A stretch of 41,723 nt of DNA from Streptomyces tricolor (GTDB lineage: Bacteria > Actinomycetota > Actinomycetes > Streptomycetales > Streptomycetaceae): contig NZ_MUMF01000163.1 in assembly GCF_002155905.1 (NCBI RefSeq), positions 299 through 42,021 of the forward strand, written 5' to 3'. This document shows positions 1 to 6,846 of this stretch, one piece after another. Positions within the stretch are counted from its first letter, which is position 1, and each line of letters opens with the position of its first letter. The position numbers and the translations under genes are program-made. Under the pieces are notes generated by a model. The model did no database searches. It was given only the letters and a program-made list of their open reading frames with translations, and was not told the DNA's origin.

Positions 1-244
1 CGCCGGCCTGCCGGGCGATGAGTGTCTGGCTCATGCCGCTGGCGCGGAGCATCTGGATGTGGGGCAGCACTTCCTCGATGGGGACGAGGTTGCGTTCGCC
101 TCTCTGCCGTCGCAGTTCTCGCTGGAGGTCGGCCTGTCGGTGGGCGCGGGTGCAGCGGGCGCATCGGCAGGGCGGTCGGGTGCCGGTGCGGTTGCCCTTG
201 TAGCGGGCGTCGGTGCCGTGCGGGGGCATTGTGGTGGTCTTCAC
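1..244 (-). CDS. Phage-type Cys-rich HTH protein, 3' end outside window
   Basis: Incomplete: the reading frame is still open at base 1. The visible 81 residues begin with a basic segment containing a Cys cluster (CRCARCTRAHRQ), followed by a helix-turn-helix-like stretch (SGMSQTLIARQAG). This arrangement is familiar from small actinophage proteins with a Cys cluster before an HTH; that match is from memory. The GTG start at 244 is chosen because GGAGGA lies about six bases upstream and it overlaps the stop of the preceding gene (GTGA); an internal ATG at 229 is the alternative. Last visible gene of the leftward early operon. Role unknown, probably DNA binding. Confidence 0.55.
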   Translation of the reverse strand, partial: MKTTTMPPHGTDARYKGNRTGTRPPCRCARCTRAHRQADLQRELRRQRGERNLVPIEEVLPHIQMLRASGMSQTLIARQAG

Positions 245-417
245 TGGGTCTCCTCCTTCCGGCTGTAGCGGGCGATGACGGCGGGGTTGGCGAGGTGGGC
301 TTCGAGGTGCCGGGTGCGGGCCCTGTCGCGGAGGCAGCGGCCAGCGGCGCCGAGGGCTCCGCCGATCGCTCCGACCGCGACCGCGGCCAGCCACAGAAAG
401 GCGAGGTAGCGGGCCAT
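241..417 (-). CDS. Small single-pass membrane protein
   Basis: 58 residues. The N-terminal segment (residues 4-27, YLAFLWLAAVAVGAIGGALG and following) is one hydrophobic helix; the rest is Arg-rich and charged, so the tail should be cytoplasmic. The ATG overlaps the TGA of the upstream gene (ATGA) and its own stop overlaps the GTG of the next (GTGA), so all three are probably translationally coupled. No family recognised. Element early genes often include short membrane proteins with superinfection or holin-like roles, but nothing here shows which. Confidence 0.6.
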   Translation of the reverse strand: MARYLAFLWLAAVAVGAIGGALGAAGRCLRDRARTRHLEAHLANPAVIARYSRKEETQ

Positions 418-791
418 CACGCCACCTGCCGCTGCTGCTCGGCGCAGGCGGCCTGCCGCTGCTTGATGTAGTCCCGGCCGGGCGCCGTCAGCGCGTAGAC
501 GTTCACCGGCTTGCCGTGGGCCCGCGGGTTGATCGACGGCTCGTCGCCGACCCGGATCAGGACGCGCGGGGTGCGCAGGTGGGTGAGCCGGGCGAAGTAC
601 AGGCCGCAGGCGGCGCGTCCGGTCTCGGGCAGCACCTGCCACAGGTCGTTCGCGGAGAACGGCCGGCCGTCGCCCGCTATGGCGAGCAGGGCCTGGTCGA
701 AGAGGGCCTCGGTCCAGTCGGTGACGGCGGCGTACAGGGCGGCCAGCTGTTCGTTGGCCTGCTGGCGGGACTGCTCGGGGGTAAGCGTCAT
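417..791 (-). CDS. Hypothetical phage protein, winged-helix-like
   Basis: 124 residues. A predicted helical N-terminus is followed by a segment resembling a winged-helix unit (AIAGDGRPFSANDLWQVLPE, then RVLIRVGDEPSINPRAHGKPVNVYALT, which could form the wing), and a basic C-terminal helix. ATG is preceded by GGAG with eight bases between. It lies 63 bases after the Sak4-like gene, with a strong hairpin in the gap, and overlaps the small membrane protein gene. Likely a DNA-binding accessory of the element; no specific family is claimed. Confidence 0.6.
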   Translation of the reverse strand: MTLTPEQSRQQANEQLAALYAAVTDWTEALFDQALLAIAGDGRPFSANDLWQVLPETGRAACGLYFARLTHLRTPRVLIRVGDEPSINPRAHGKPVNVYALTAPGRDYIKQRQAACAEQQRQVA

Positions 792-814
792 GACGTAATC
801 TCCTGGGGAGTTGC

Positions 815-847
815 GGGGTCGCCGCAGGTTCGGGCCGCGGCGACCCC
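815..847 (-). terminator. Strong hairpin between early genes
   Basis: Perfect 11-bp inverted repeat: GGGGTCGCCGC (815-825) and GCGGCGACCCC (837-847), with an 11-nt loop. It sits just after the stop of the Sak4-like gene and before the 124-aa gene in the leftward operon. There is no clear U-tract, so it may terminate, attenuate or stabilise the mRNA. Confidence 0.5.
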
Positions 848-854
848 GGGGCGG

Positions 855-1616
855 TTACTCGGTGGGCTCGGTGTTGAGCCAGGCGAGGAGCGGGGCAGCG
901 ATGTCGCGGGCCCCGACCGGCCGCTTGATGACCTTGCGGTGGAGGTCCGGGCAGCGGGACTTGAGGACTTCGAGGGTGTTCTCCAGGTCCATCGCGAGGG
1001 CGACGTCGAACTCGTACTCGATGCCCTTGCGCTGCTCGGGCCGCATGCCGACCCGCTCGGGCTTGCCACCGTTCAGCACCCACTCGGTGTAGGAGCGCAT
1101 CGAGCAGACGACGTGGCCGGGGTAGGCGAGGATCGCGGCGACCATGTCGTTCTGCAGCGGGGTGCCGTCCTTCCAGCCGGCGAACTTGTTGCCGCCGTAC
1201 CGGCTGCTGGCCTTCTCGACCTGGTCGAGGGTGCCGTCGGTGCCCTTCCAGAAGTGGCTGAGGCTGTCGACGAACACGGTCGGGTAGCCGGCTTGGGCGG
1301 CGGAGTCGAGGACGCGGACGAGGTCGCGCGGGTCGTAGCGGTCCATGGAGACGGTGTCGAACTGGATGCCGCCGATCCCGGCGTAGAGGCTGGCGGCGCC
1401 CTTTTCGGTGTCGATGACGGCGAACTTGCGGCCCTCAGACAGGCCGTGGGCGATCGACAGGCCGGTCCACGTCTTGCCGGAGCCGGACATGCCCTGGATG
1501 GACAGGCGGGCCTTGCGGCCGGCCTTGCTGGCGGGGCGGAACGCGAACTGCTGCGGGGCACCGTTCTGTTCGGCGGCCGGGCGTCCGGTGCGGACGGGCG
1601 GCGGAAGCTGGGACAT
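855..1616 (-). CDS. Sak4-like phage recombination ATPase (AAA_24 type)
   Basis: 253 residues. Walker A is GMSGSGKT (residues 42-49) in a RecA-like fold context; DTEKG follows, and a Walker B-like VFVDSLSHFW lies near 112-121. This pattern fits the phage nucleotide-binding family PF13479, which contains the Sak4 single-strand-annealing proteins. Start chosen at 1616 because AGGAG lies about eight bases upstream; a longer frame to 1694 would run into the nuclease gene. It follows the RecE-like nuclease by 11 bases, forming a nuclease-annealase recombination pair. The exact annealing role is inferred from family and neighbour. Confidence 0.75.
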   Translation of the reverse strand: MSQLPPPVRTGRPAAEQNGAPQQFAFRPASKAGRKARLSIQGMSGSGKTWTGLSIAHGLSEGRKFAVIDTEKGAASLYAGIGGIQFDTVSMDRYDPRDLVRVLDSAAQAGYPTVFVDSLSHFWKGTDGTLDQVEKASSRYGGNKFAGWKDGTPLQNDMVAAILAYPGHVVCSMRSYTEWVLNGGKPERVGMRPEQRKGIEYEFDVALAMDLENTLEVLKSRCPDLHRKVIKRPVGARDIAAPLLAWLNTEPTE

Positions 1617-1627
1617 GCGGGAGGCTC

Positions 1628-2542
1628 CTAGGCGTACTGGCGCTCGACCCACGGGGGGAGCGAGATCATCGGGTTGGGGAGGTAGCCAGGCCACTCACCG
1701 CTGGCGCGGCAGATGGCGTAGGTGTTGAGGGCGACCTCGTTGAGGTGGCGGCCGATGCCGCGGGCCATCGGGTCGCAGGTCGTGACGACCACCAGGTAGG
1801 GCGGGTCCTTCTCCTGGACCACGAACTTCATGGGCTGCTCGGGGTCGGCGACGGCGAGGGCTTCGCCGCCGTCCTCGTACCAACTCTGCTGCTGGTGGTA
1901 GCCGTGCTCGTTGAACGCCTTCTCCAAGTCCTCCCGGCGGCAGGACCGGGCGGTCTTGTAGTCGACGATCTGGCCGTCGTGGCGGAGCCAGTCGAAGCGG
2001 CAGCGGCGCCAGACTCCGCGGTCCTCCCAGAAGGCGGACATTTCGGCGAGCCCGGAGCCGGGCTCCAGCAGCGCGGCGGCTTCCTCGTCGGCGCGCAGTG
2101 CGGCGGCCATGGAGCGGACTTGCTCCAGCTCGTGGCGCTTGAGCGGGATGTCGCCGGCCGCCCTGATCGCGGCGACCTCGGCCCTGATGCTGTCGGTGTC
2201 CCACCGCGGGGCGTCGACGAGGACCAGCTCGGGTCCGTCGTCGAGAACCAGCTTGTGGGCGGCGGTGCCGAGATCGAGGGCCTTGTTGTGGGGCTGAGGG
2301 TTGTCGAGCTGCCACTTGAAGACGGCCGGGCAGTGCTTCACGAGCGTGCGGGCGCCGGTTGAGGAGAGGCTGCCGCCGGGGATCGGGTCGGCGTGGTACT
2401 GCTCGGCGGGGATGTCGTACAGGCCGGGCTCGACCTCGGCCGGCGCCGCGCTGGCGCCGTCCTCGCAGTCCTCGCAGAGGCCAGTGCCCGGGACGAACGG
2501 CCCGTCAGTGGAGCCGCACTGGCGGCAGGCGAGCGGGCTCAC
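1628..2542 (-). CDS. PD-(D/E)XK exonuclease, RecE/DUF3799-like, with zinc ribbon
   Basis: 304 residues. Residues 6-26 carry two CxxC pairs (C6/C9, C23/C26), a zinc-ribbon-like N-terminal extension. The nuclease core shows LGTAAH (H96), AEMSAFWE (E167), D184 in CRFDWL, the DxK motif in IVDYKTAR (D194, K196) and a QxxxY-like YHQQQSWY (215-222), as in RecE/RecB/Cas4-type PD-(D/E)XK enzymes such as PF12684. It should resect DNA ends to expose single strands for the neighbouring Sak4-like protein. The start overlaps the stop of the upstream 83-aa gene (ATGA at 2539-2542). Confidence 0.8.
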   Translation of the reverse strand: MSPLACRQCGSTDGPFVPGTGLCEDCEDGASAAPAEVEPGLYDIPAEQYHADPIPGGSLSSTGARTLVKHCPAVFKWQLDNPQPHNKALDLGTAAHKLVLDDGPELVLVDAPRWDTDSIRAEVAAIRAAGDIPLKRHELEQVRSMAAALRADEEAAALLEPGSGLAEMSAFWEDRGVWRRCRFDWLRHDGQIVDYKTARSCRREDLEKAFNEHGYHQQQSWYEDGGEALAVADPEQPMKFVVQEKDPPYLVVVTTCDPMARGIGRHLNEVALNTYAICRASGEWPGYLPNPMISLPPWVERQYA

Positions 2543-2790
2543 GCGGCCACCTGCCCGCCGGCGATGGCCTGCAGGACGGCGATGCCGTTCTCGTCGTACT
2601 TGGCGAGGAGGACCGCGTCGCCGTAGTCGGGGAACGCGGTGCAGAGCTTGGCCCGGTTCACCATGTCGGCGCGGTCGATGAGGCTGATCAGGGACTCGGT
2701 CCAGTCGCCGGCCGGGTAGCCGCCGCGGCCGAAGTGGGAGAGGACGTGGGAGGCGACCTCGGCGGGGATCCTGGGGCGCTTGGTGCTCAT
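2539..2790 (-). CDS. Hypothetical phage early protein
   Basis: 83 residues, no recognised domain. The sequence is mixed alpha (SHVLSHFGRGGYPAGDWTESLISLIDRADMVNRAKL) and soluble. Its position directly before the nuclease, with a 4-base ATGA overlap, suggests a recombination or replication accessory. Similar short proteins beginning with a basic segment and a conserved GDWTESL-like stretch are common in actinobacterial prophages, from memory only. Confidence 0.6.
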   Translation of the reverse strand: MSTKRPRIPAEVASHVLSHFGRGGYPAGDWTESLISLIDRADMVNRAKLCTAFPDYGDAVLLAKYDENGIAVLQAIAGGQVAA

Positions 2791-2819
2791 GTGAGGCTCC
2801 TGAGGGTGTGCTGGGTGGC

Positions 2820-2860
2820 GGCGGCCAGCCCCGGCTGGGGGATATCCGGGGCTGGCCGCC
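2820..2860 (-). terminator. Very strong intercistronic hairpin
   Basis: Perfect 15-bp inverted repeat: 2820-2834 (GGCGGCCAGCCCCGG) pairs with 2846-2860, with an 11-nt loop. It occupies the 121-base gap between the clamp-like gene and the 83-aa gene. Very stable, but no T-tract; it may be a terminator, attenuator or RNA-processing site inside the leftward operon. Confidence 0.55.
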
Positions 2861-2911
2861 TCGGACGCCGCGGAGCGAGGGGGGCGCTCGACACGGCGGG
2901 CTCTGGTGCGG

Positions 2912-3949
2912 TCAGGCGGCGGTCTCGGCGGCCCGCTCGTCGGCGAGCTTCTTGAGGTGGGCCTCGTACTCGTCGTGCCACTTCTGCGGGTCGAAGCCGG
3001 CCTTCTCAGCCTCGTCCCGGGCCCACTCGTTGATCTCGCCGGACTCGCACTGCTGGGTGACGTCGTCGAGGGTCTTGCGCAGCAGGTCCGGTGCCGCCTT
3101 CTCCATGACCTTCAGCAGTCGGTACGCGAGCCACGACTGGGTACCGGCCAGCGCGTAGGCGGCGAGCGCGCCGGTGTCACCGGTCGCCACCTTGAAGATG
3201 TCCGTGGTGGAGCGGAGAGTCTGCTTCAGCAGATCCTCGATGTAGGTCTCGACCAGGTGGTCCTTCTCCTCCAGGGCGGCAGCCTCCCAGTGGTGCAGCG
3301 TCTGCTCCTGCTCGACCGTCGGGCCGGTCTCGCCGAGAGAGCCCTTCCACGACTCCCACCGTCCGGCCGGGGACTCGTCGTCGCCGATCCGCCTGGGCAT
3401 CTGCAGGCCGACGAAGTTCGTGGCGTAGATGACCACGGGCTTGTCGAAGGCGGGCTGCCAGGTGGTGATGCCGTCTCCGACTTCCTGCCAGCGGGCGAGG
3501 AGGCGAGTCCGCCAGCCACTCCACGGGGACTCGGTCGGCGCGTGGTTGAGGGCGGTGCGAATGAGGTCGCGCCACTCGGGGAAGTAGCCGCTGCTGGCCT
3601 GCAGGACGAGCTTGCTGCGGTTGCTGCTGACGGTCAGCTCGTCGGCGCTGGCGGACAGGTGGACGTTTTCGCCGCCCGGGTGGGCGTCCGCCCAGGCCCG
3701 GAGCGCGGTGACGTTGTCGGTCCACTCGGCTGCGCTGATGGTGAGCTTCCAGGCGGGGGCGATGCCGACGGCGCGTTCGCGGGCGACGGCGAGGGTGTAG
3801 CGGTCGGTGGCGACGGCGTGCAGGTGCTGGCCGTCGTAGTCGAGGTGGACGCCCTCGATGGCGCCGGACCCGCTGTTCCGTCCGATGTGGGGGTCGACTC
3901 GGCGGAGCAGCTCGGTGAGCTGGTAGGCGGTCAGGCTGGTCAGAGACAC
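2912..3949 (-). CDS. DNA sliding-clamp (DnaN)-like phage protein
   Basis: 345 residues from a GTG at 3949, chosen because GGGAGA lies four bases upstream. The N-terminal half contains DYDGQHLHAVATDRYTLAVA, closely resembling the TDRYRLA signature of DNA polymerase III beta clamps, then further beta-rich segments (WKLTISAAEW, NVHLSASADELTVSS). The C-terminal part (about 220-345) is helical and charged and does not look like a canonical third clamp domain, so this may be a shortened or fused clamp. Likely replication or recombination accessory. The clamp call rests on motif similarity alone. Confidence 0.55.
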   Translation of the reverse strand: MSLTSLTAYQLTELLRRVDPHIGRNSGSGAIEGVHLDYDGQHLHAVATDRYTLAVARERAVGIAPAWKLTISAAEWTDNVTALRAWADAHPGGENVHLSASADELTVSSNRSKLVLQASSGYFPEWRDLIRTALNHAPTESPWSGWRTRLLARWQEVGDGITTWQPAFDKPVVIYATNFVGLQMPRRIGDDESPAGRWESWKGSLGETGPTVEQEQTLHHWEAAALEEKDHLVETYIEDLLKQTLRSTTDIFKVATGDTGALAAYALAGTQSWLAYRLLKVMEKAAPDLLRKTLDDVTQQCESGEINEWARDEAEKAGFDPQKWHDEYEAHLKKLADERAAETAA

Positions 3950-3980
3950 GTGATCTCCCTGTGGAATGCTGGTGGTGGGT

Positions 3981-4005
3981 CCCCGGGCGTCTGCCGCGCT
4001 CGGGG
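3981..4005 (-). terminator. Imperfect intercistronic hairpin
   Basis: CCCCGGGCG (3981-3989) and CGCTCGGGG (3997-4005) pair at eight of nine positions around a 7-nt loop, in the 107-base gap between the 66-aa gene and the clamp-like gene. Weaker than the other two hairpins of this operon. Confidence 0.35.
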
Positions 4006-4056
4006 TTTCTGCTTGGACGCCGACCCAGCGGGGGTGCTCACCGCCGGGCCGGCGGG

Positions 4057-4257
4057 TCAGTGGCCGGGCTGGGCCGGCTGGTCGCCTCCGAAGTCGGCGG
4101 GGATGTCGACGAGCCCGCACGCGATGGACTCGATGAGGCCCGGGTCGGTGATCCAGTCGGGCGCCCGGCGGGTGATGCCGAGGCCGGACAGCAGGCCGGG
4201 CAGTATCACCGGCTCGGCGTCGGCCGGCATCGGCGGCAGGTCCAGCGGGGCGGTCAT
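4057..4257 (-). CDS. Small hypothetical phage protein
   Basis: 66 residues, Pro-rich and acidic, with no recognised domain. The ATG overlaps the stop of the upstream gene (ATGA at 4254-4257 region), so translation is probably coupled. Its place between the coiled-coil gene and the clamp-like gene gives no clear function. Confidence 0.5.
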   Translation of the reverse strand: MTAPLDLPPMPADAEPVILPGLLSGLGITRRAPDWITDPGLIESIACGLVDIPADFGGDQPAQPGH

Positions 4258-4568
4258 CAGGCGTCTCCGCCGTCGCGTTCCGCCTTCAAGCGGGCAATCT
4301 CCTCGCGGGCGGCAGCCAGTTCGTCCGCGGCGGTGCGTTCGCGAGCCGCTTCCTCGACGATGGCGTTACGCCAGTCGGTGACGCCCTTCAGGAACGTCTC
4401 GGCGATCTTCACCCTGTCGTCGTGGCTCAGCTTGCTCGGCATCTGCAGCGCGATGTTCCCCGGGCCGTGCCAGCCGTCAGGCTCGATGTACAGAACCGGG
4501 TTGGCGAGCGAACTCCCTCGGACGTTGGTGCGCGGCTCCAGGAAGATGGTGATGCTGTAGCTGCTCAC
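4257..4568 (-). CDS. Hypothetical protein with C-terminal coiled coil
   Basis: 103 residues from a GTG at 4568, which overlaps the stop of the antirepressor-like gene (GTGA) and has GGAGG about five bases upstream; a longer frame to 4661 would lie inside that gene. The N-terminal part reads as beta-rich (SYSITIFLEPRTNV, NPVLYIEPDGW); residues about 70-103 form an Ala/Glu/Arg heptad-like helix (AADELAAAREEIARLKAERD). Function unknown. Confidence 0.6.
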   Translation of the reverse strand: MSSYSITIFLEPRTNVRGSSLANPVLYIEPDGWHGPGNIALQMPSKLSHDDRVKIAETFLKGVTDWRNAIVEEAARERTAADELAAAREEIARLKAERDGGDA

Positions 4569-5413
4569 GACGCCTCCCCGAGCCCGAGCTGGGTGGGGAA
4601 CGCGGCGGCGTAGTAGCGGTCCCAGGTCTCCTCGAACACCGGCCGGTGTCGCACCGTCCACGCCTTCGTCTCACGGACCGTGCCGTTCGGCAGCTCCGCC
4701 TGGCGCTTCCCGATCTCCTCGCCGGTCCGCTCCTTGTAGATGGCGGCGGCTCGGCGGCCGAACCAGGACTGCACCGAATCGATCTCCCGACGCCGCAGGC
4801 CCTTGCCCTTCAGGAAGTCGGGCACGTACAGGGGCACGTCCAGCGGGTCAACCTCGGGCTCCTCGCCCAGCGCCCGGGCGGCGACCACCCGCGCCTTCGT
4901 CTCCAGCCAGGCGGAGTCGACGATGCCCTCGGCGACCTTCAGCACCCGCATTCGGGCCTCGGCCAGTTCGATCGCCTCGACGGCCTCGGAGCGTTGCTGC
5001 GCGGTCGCCTTCTCCTCGACCTCAAGCAGGTAGGTGCGAACCTTGCGGGCGACCTCGGATTCGGCCAGCAACTGACCGACGTTGAGGATCGCGCGGCGGG
5101 TGAACACCGTAATGGCGGGCGCCTTTGTCTCCGTCAGGTTGGCGGAGAGAAAGGCCCTCCGCTCTGCGCCGCGGAGTACGCGGAGGCCGTTCTCGCTGAG
5201 CTCCTCGCGGTGCCGGCGGATGACGCTCTCGATGGCGTCCGTGCCGGTCTCAAAGAAGTTGGCGACGATGTCGATCGTGGCGTGCACGCCGTCGGGCAGC
5301 AGCGCCAGCGCCTTGACCTTGTCGAGTACGTCGACCCGGTCGGCGGTCTGCGCCCGCATCGTGCGGGACTCCGTCAAGACCAGCTCGCTGGGCTGGTCAG
5401 GCATACTGGGCAC
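4565..5413 (-). CDS. Phage antirepressor-like regulatory protein
   Basis: 282 residues from a GTG at 5413 with GAGAGG about seven bases upstream; an internal ATG three codons on is possible. Residues about 28-125 (DVLDKVKALALLPDGVHATI, RRAILNVGQLLAESEVARKV, RTYLLEVEE) resemble a family of phage antirepressor or Rha/Roi-like DNA-binding proteins in actinobacterial prophages. The middle is helical; the C-terminal 90 residues are basic (RRREIDSVQSWFGRRAAAIYK). In the early operon it could modulate the lysogeny repressor; that role is inference. Confidence 0.55.
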   Translation of the reverse strand: MPSMPDQPSELVLTESRTMRAQTADRVDVLDKVKALALLPDGVHATIDIVANFFETGTDAIESVIRRHREELSENGLRVLRGAERRAFLSANLTETKAPAITVFTRRAILNVGQLLAESEVARKVRTYLLEVEEKATAQQRSEAVEAIELAEARMRVLKVAEGIVDSAWLETKARVVAARALGEEPEVDPLDVPLYVPDFLKGKGLRRREIDSVQSWFGRRAAAIYKERTGEEIGKRQAELPNGTVRETKAWTVRHRPVFEETWDRYYAAAFPTQLGLGEAS

Positions 5414-5498
5414 AGGCGGTCCTCTCGTTCAGTGCGTTCGGTTGGGGATCGCGAGGTCGTCCCGGGTCACTGTCGGGGCGGCCTCTTTGCGTGCCGCG

Positions 5499-5735
5499 TC
5501 AGGCGGCGGCGAGTGCCAGGTCGGCCGACTCGGAGTCGCTGTTCATCCAGGCGTCCAGGTCGGCGATCTTGTAGCGGTAGCGGCGCCGGCCGTGGAGCGT
5601 TCCCTGAGGGCCGTAGCCGTCACGGCGCCAGCGGTAGAGGGTGGTGACGCAGACGCCGAGGTAGTCGGCGGCGTCTTCACTCCAGAGCCAGCCCTTCGGT
5701 GCGGCCTTGGTTTGCTTGGTGGGCATTCGGTTCAT
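5499..5735 (-). CDS. Excisionase / MerR-like HTH DNA-binding protein
   Basis: 78 residues. Residues 17-66 form a MerR-type HTH of the HTH_17/Xis kind: WLWSEDAADYLGVCVTTLYR, then WRRDGYGPQGTLHGRRRYRYKIADLDAW, where RRYRY and DLDAW are typical. The first ATG overlaps the stop of the upstream regulator (ATGA); a second ATG three codons later has GAGGA at better spacing. In elements with a tyrosine integrase such a protein commonly acts as excisionase or early regulator; that function is inferred from family and context. Confidence 0.7.
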   Translation of the reverse strand: MNRMPTKQTKAAPKGWLWSEDAADYLGVCVTTLYRWRRDGYGPQGTLHGRRRYRYKIADLDAWMNSDSESADLALAAA

Positions 5736-6016
5736 TCCTCACTCGTGTGGGCTGCACTTCGAGACGTGCGGTTCAGTTTTGGAGACGCTGGGGGCGCGAA
5801 AAGGACGAGGATGGCGACCCCGAGGGCCTCCGCGAGGGCTGTGGCGTCCAGAACGTCCGCCGTGCGCTGTCGGCCAGTGAGGAGCTTTTCGATGACTCCC
5901 TGGCCGACACCCGAAGCGTCGGCCAGGGAGCGGACCGAGAAGGACTCCCCTCGGCCGGGATGCTGCATACAGTGCCTGAGTATTTCGATCTTGCGCAGGG
6001 CGTAGCGTCGACTCAC
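5732..6016 (-). CDS. XRE-family HTH regulator
   Basis: 94 residues from a GTG at 6016 with GGGGGA six bases upstream. An HTH of the XRE/Cro type spans about 26-68 (SFSVRSLADASGVGQGVIEK, then LLTGRQRTADVLDATALAEA, LGV). First gene of the leftward operon, divergent from the 143-aa regulator, with two operator-like sites between. Such a pair commonly controls the lysogenic switch. Which of the two is the repressor cannot be read from sequence. Confidence 0.7.
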   Translation of the reverse strand: MSRRYALRKIEILRHCMQHPGRGESFSVRSLADASGVGQGVIEKLLTGRQRTADVLDATALAEALGVAILVLFAPPASPKLNRTSRSAAHTSEE

Positions 6017-6053
6017 GAGTCCCCCGTGTGTTGCGGAGCGGCTTGCCTGACAT

Positions 6054-6082
6054 AGCTAAGCACAGCCGAGACGAGTCGTCTA
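6054..6082 (-). promoter_or_regulatory. Predicted leftward early promoter with operator
   Basis: On the minus strand, TAGACG (6082-6077) is a -35 candidate and TTAGCT (6059-6054) a -10 candidate, 17 bases apart. The inverted repeat AGACGAGTCGTCT (6069-6081) overlaps the -35 and spacer, so a protein bound there would block transcription. An extra half-site AGACGA lies at 6091-6096. Confidence 0.5.
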
Positions 6083-6143
6083 CAGAACGGAGACGACAAG
6101 GGTCGAGTATCGGCAAAGTTCATGGCTCGATAGCATGTTTCCG

Positions 6144-6172
6144 TAGACGGATCGTCTCCGATCTCGGATGGT
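6144..6172 (+). promoter_or_regulatory. Predicted rightward regulator promoter with operator
   Basis: TAGACG (6144-6149) and a weak -10 GATGGT (6167-6172) are 17 bases apart. The near-palindrome AGACGGATCGTCT (6145-6157) matches the leftward operator read in its own transcription direction (GTAGACG, two bases, TCGTCTC). This is the second member of an oppositely oriented operator pair 76 bases apart centre to centre. Confidence 0.4.
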
Positions 6173-6257
6173 TGTACAGACTGAGCTGGTATTTTCTCGA
6201 CGTCCATCACCATCTACAGAGACAGTCGGTACTGACGTGACCCGAGAGGACGAGGAC

Positions 6258-6689
6258 ATGACGGCAGCGGCCACTGCCCCTGACCAAGGCGCGGCCGAGA
6301 CGAGCCCCCGTGGTGCACTCTCACGACTGATCCGGGACGCCAACGACCGCGGACTGTCCTACTCGAAGATGTCCCAGCGAGCCGTCGACCCTGAATCGGG
6401 CACCAGACTGTCCAAACCGTACCTGCAGCGCCTCGTGACCAACCCGCCTGCCAACGCGCCCAGCCCAGCACAGATGCGGGCTCTGCAAGCCGCCCTCGGC
6501 GTGAGCCTTCGCCGCGTCAAGGCCGCAGCGGCCGAGCAGTGGCTGGAATACGAAGCCACCGAACTGGCAGGCTATAACGACGAAGTGCGCATCATCGTCG
6601 GCCACTTGGCCGGGATGCCCGAGGCTGAGCTGCGTCGTTGGCGTGCAATGATCGAAGCCGACGAGCGGGCCCGCCGCGAAAACGAGTAG
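6258..6689 (+). CDS. HTH-type phage regulator, probable repressor
   Basis: 143 residues. The start at 6258 is chosen for the nearby GAGGACGAGGAC purine stretch and because homology-like sequence begins there; the frame opens at 6168. Residues about 20-75 resemble the actinobacterial repressor-type HTH (RGALSRLIRDANDRGLSYSK, SKPYLQRLVTNPP, PSPAQMRALQAALGVSLRRV), the middle acting as recognition unit. The C-terminus is helical and acidic (GHLAGMPEAELRRWRAMIEA). Divergent from the early operon and upstream of the integrase, so it probably maintains integration. Repressor assignment is inferred. Confidence 0.6.
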   Translation: MTAAATAPDQGAAETSPRGALSRLIRDANDRGLSYSKMSQRAVDPESGTRLSKPYLQRLVTNPPANAPSPAQMRALQAALGVSLRRVKAAAAEQWLEYEATELAGYNDEVRIIVGHLAGMPEAELRRWRAMIEADERARRENE

Positions 6690-6718
6690 CGCGCACCAGC
6701 AGATCGCGACGTCGAATG

Positions 6719-6748
6719 GCTGAAAAAGTATATAAGTAGACTTTCAGC
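6719..6748. repeat. AT-rich inverted repeat
   Basis: GCTGAAA (6719-6725) and TTTCAGC (6742-6748) are exact inverted arms around a 16-nt AT-rich core containing TATATAAG, unusual in this high-GC region. It could be a weak terminator for the preceding regulator gene or a regulator-binding site. Confidence 0.35.
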
Positions 6749-6757
6749 TGAACGGAT

Positions 6758-6786
6758 TGTCGCGCTCTGTTTACGCGACGTACCCT
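6758..6786 (+). promoter_or_regulatory. Predicted promoter with operator-like repeat in spacer
   Basis: TTGTCG (6758-6763) and TACCCT (6781-6786) are 17 bases apart and fit a vegetative-type promoter. The exact inverted repeat GTCGCG (6759-6764) and CGCGAC (6774-6779) lies almost wholly within the spacer. It would drive the duplicated-domain gene and the integrase. Confidence 0.45.
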
Positions 6787-6846
6787 TCCATAACCGTGTG
6801 CGTTCGCGCTCTTGCGCCCACGCGCACCGCACCAACGGGAGGGCAC

